Shown: one piece after another, positions 25,310 to 64,000 of the stretch
Layout: the number at the start of each line of letters is the position of its first letter
Position numbering within the stretch: the stretch's first letter is position 1
Assembly (NCBI RefSeq): GCF_910592395.1
Contig: NC_088315.1
Location: 20,843,219 to 20,907,218 of the forward strand
DNA: 64,000 nt
Origin: Lineus longissimus
Taxonomy: Eukaryota > Nemertea > Pilidiophora > Heteronemertea > Lineidae
Direction: 5' to 3'
Made by a program: the position numbers and the translations under genes
The notes under the pieces: model-generated
Seen by the model: only the letters and a program-made list of their open reading frames with translations
Databases searched by the model: none
What the model was told of the DNA's origin: nothing

Positions 25310-27309
25310 TGGCAAAGCTCAGGAATTAGGGTTAGCTACCTATACAGGCAACGTTTACTTCATAGATTCTATGTGAGAAACATTTGCCTGTGGAACACAT
25401 TTGCTTAGACTTGGAGGCTGAAAGCTGCTTACGTCAGGCTTGGAGACTCCAGTTTTTTCAGATCTTATTAGATTTGGATACACATTATTTCAACCATAAC
25501 AAACATATCTTAATGTGTACAAAATGCCAATAGAGATCATTTTTCCTTTTTAGTAACAGGCACTCTTGATTCCTACACAACTGCTCAGGTGGTCAGGGAT
25601 TATCACACAGAAAGTGGCTTATGTACAAATAGCAACAACAGACGTCACTTTCACAAGAGACAGATTTCATTATGAGCAGACAGACAGCAGGGAATCAAGC
25701 TGCAGTGTGTCATTTCAACCTCGCAAAAAATGGCAGAAAATTGGTCTTCTTTATGGCACAACATGGAAGAAAACACAAAACGTCTCCGATTCTTATTGGT
25801 AGAATAATGCTAGCTATTTGTGTTTGTGAACAAGCATGCAGACAACACAGGTGATATAATCATGCTGAAGGTGTTGGTAGGGGTCACAACAGGGGAACAA
25901 CTGATGCATGTTTATTGCAAGGAGCAAATGTTGGATGACAGTCATTTTCCCAAATTAAACATACTAATAATAATGGTATTACTATTATTCAATCAGAAGT
26001 CTACTGTACAACAGAGAGAACACTAACAAGTCAAAAACAAAATTGTGAGAAAAAAAACCTTTTTGCTGTATTGCTTATGTTTTCATGCAAACTTGAGAAA
26101 TTGTACTGTTTGGAGAGATTTTGAAAAAAATCTAATTTTCAAATTTTTTTCAAAAAATTTCAAATATTTTTGACTTAATTTTTTTTCATCCGTTTGAAAA
26201 AAGATTTTTTGAGATTTAAAAAAAAATTTATTTTTCATCTATTTTTGAAGAAAAACCACAATTTTATTGTTGAAAATATCAAAGTTCTGAAAATCAAGCC
26301 AATATTTTGAAGAAACGTAATGAAATGAATTACTATTGGATCCCAACACCTTTGAAATCAAAACAGTGGAGCAAACTATGACATCATGGAAAGAGCACAC
26401 TATTTGGTGATGTCATCAGGTCGGTCACATCATTGGCCACAAGACCAAACTGATGACATCAACAAAGCATATCAAAAGTTGGTTTGGATTGAAAGTATCT
26501 GCTTGTGAGAGTGGTCTATCAGTCTCCATGGAGACAGTGGGGTATCATGAGCTGCTCATACACCTCTCACTTGTTCTTAACTGGTGAAGACAAAGGCACT
26601 GGGTTGAAACTCTGTGGTGCTTCTGAAACAGTTTGGTAATACACTCATTATTAGTGCCATCTATGGAACAACCTCATCATAGAAGTTTACATGCTGCATG
26701 TGCATACACACACTACAAAGTCTTGAGGCAAAGGGCTGGTGACTTCAAGGTTAACCATGCAATGATCATCCTCGGATAAACAAGGGGCAGGGTTGGTGGA
26801 ATCAGTCTCAGAGATTTGTGCAGGGTTTACAATTGATACTGGTACGGTATTCAATACAGTTGAAGCAGAAACTTGGAAGCTTTTTAGGAGTAGATGGTTT
26901 ATGAAGTATGCAGAGAGTGGCAAGTTACACTTTTCAGTAGCAGCAAAGTGCGTAGATCTGTCAGATTCACTCGGAGGCCTCTGACCTGTGTCTCCCAACA
27001 AACCTTCTATCAGAACAGTGTACAATAGCTCCCCACTTATAATGTTGGTACGGATTTCTTGACCAAAACTCCCAAACGAAACTGGTAAGTTTGAGGGAAA
27101 AACTGCAGGGTGAGAGAGAGCCTTTTGGTGTGATCTTCTTCCAGCAGACTTTATGACAGAGTGCAAGCCAGGGCTAGATGAGTCCTAACCCTGCCTTGCT
27201 ATTAGACGGTGCAGATTGGATCAATACAAACCAACTCCTGATATGTAACCCAGTCACTTATCAGGCATCAAAGCTTGGCAGAAAATGGGATAAGTACATT
27301 AAATGAGGT
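25310..27309. other. 3' flank of KIF21
   Basis: About 2 kb beyond the KIF21 stop. Contains an extremely A/T-rich, partly self-complementary tract (26,040-26,330). No other gene recognised; a 159-codon minus-strand frame at 26,687-27,166 has no recognisable features and probably lies in the 3' untranslated region. Confidence 0.45.
26263..26268 (-). terminator. KIF21: Candidate poly(A) signal for KIF21
   Basis: AATAAA on the minus strand about 1.05 kb after the KIF21 stop codon; another lies at 26,227-26,232. Both sit inside an A/T-rich tract where such hexamers arise easily, so this is only a candidate. Confidence 0.25.

Positions 27310-64000
<36,691 letters not shown>

Noticed and set aside
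26687-27166. 159-codon minus-strand frame after the KIF21 stop
   Set aside because: No domain, and it lies where the KIF21 3' untranslated region is expected; a frame of this length is possible by chance in 64 kb.

Overview
The window is nuclear DNA from an invertebrate animal. Genes are split into many short exons with GT-AG introns, proteins closely match human families, and most of the sequence is intron or spacer filled with tandem repeats and small inverted-repeat transposons. There is no operon, ribosome-binding-site or prophage architecture. The phylum cannot be fixed from sequence alone; a non-vertebrate deuterostome or a lophotrochozoan would both fit.

Layout. 1-11.4 kb: no recognisable gene; tandem arrays (41-bp and 70-bp units) and old duplicated segments. 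11.4-14.0 kb, minus strand: a complete four-exon SKP1 gene (162 aa), the adaptor of SCF ubiquitin ligases. 14.0-16.7 kb: the shared upstream region of two divergent genes, with an inverted repeat and an E-box. 16.7-19.4 kb, plus strand: a three-exon F-box gene of the FBXO30/FBXO40 type (714 aa). The adaptor and one potential client are therefore head-to-head neighbours. 19.4-27.3 kb: spacer with a 40-bp minisatellite and a few weak exon candidates on the minus strand. 27.3-63.85 kb, minus strand: 27 coding exons of a KIF21-type kinesin, from the end of the motor domain through coiled coils and a KANK-binding-like motif to the C-terminal WD40 propeller. The first motor exons lie beyond the right edge. 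A 13-kb KIF21 intron (30,399-43,360) holds an unrecognised gene on the opposite strand (exons at 40,279-41,293 and 42,403-42,513).

The outstanding feature is the repeat load. About twenty tandem arrays lie in introns and spacers. In KIF21 seven separate exon-intron junctions have been copied, by tandem amplification or by one short duplication: the repeat unit contains the exon edge plus its splice site, giving up to ten decoy 3' splice sites in one intron and five or more decoy 5' splice sites in another. This recurrent multiplication of splice junctions in one gene is the best candidate for an unusual biological phenomenon here. Four short inverted-repeat elements of MITE type, one with pogo/Tigger-like ends, also lie in introns or spacers.

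Exon boundaries were set by GT/AG sites, reading phase and recalled similarity to human KIF21A, SKP1 and FBXO30. Two KIF21 junctions do not match in phase, so at least two small exons are probably missing from this model.
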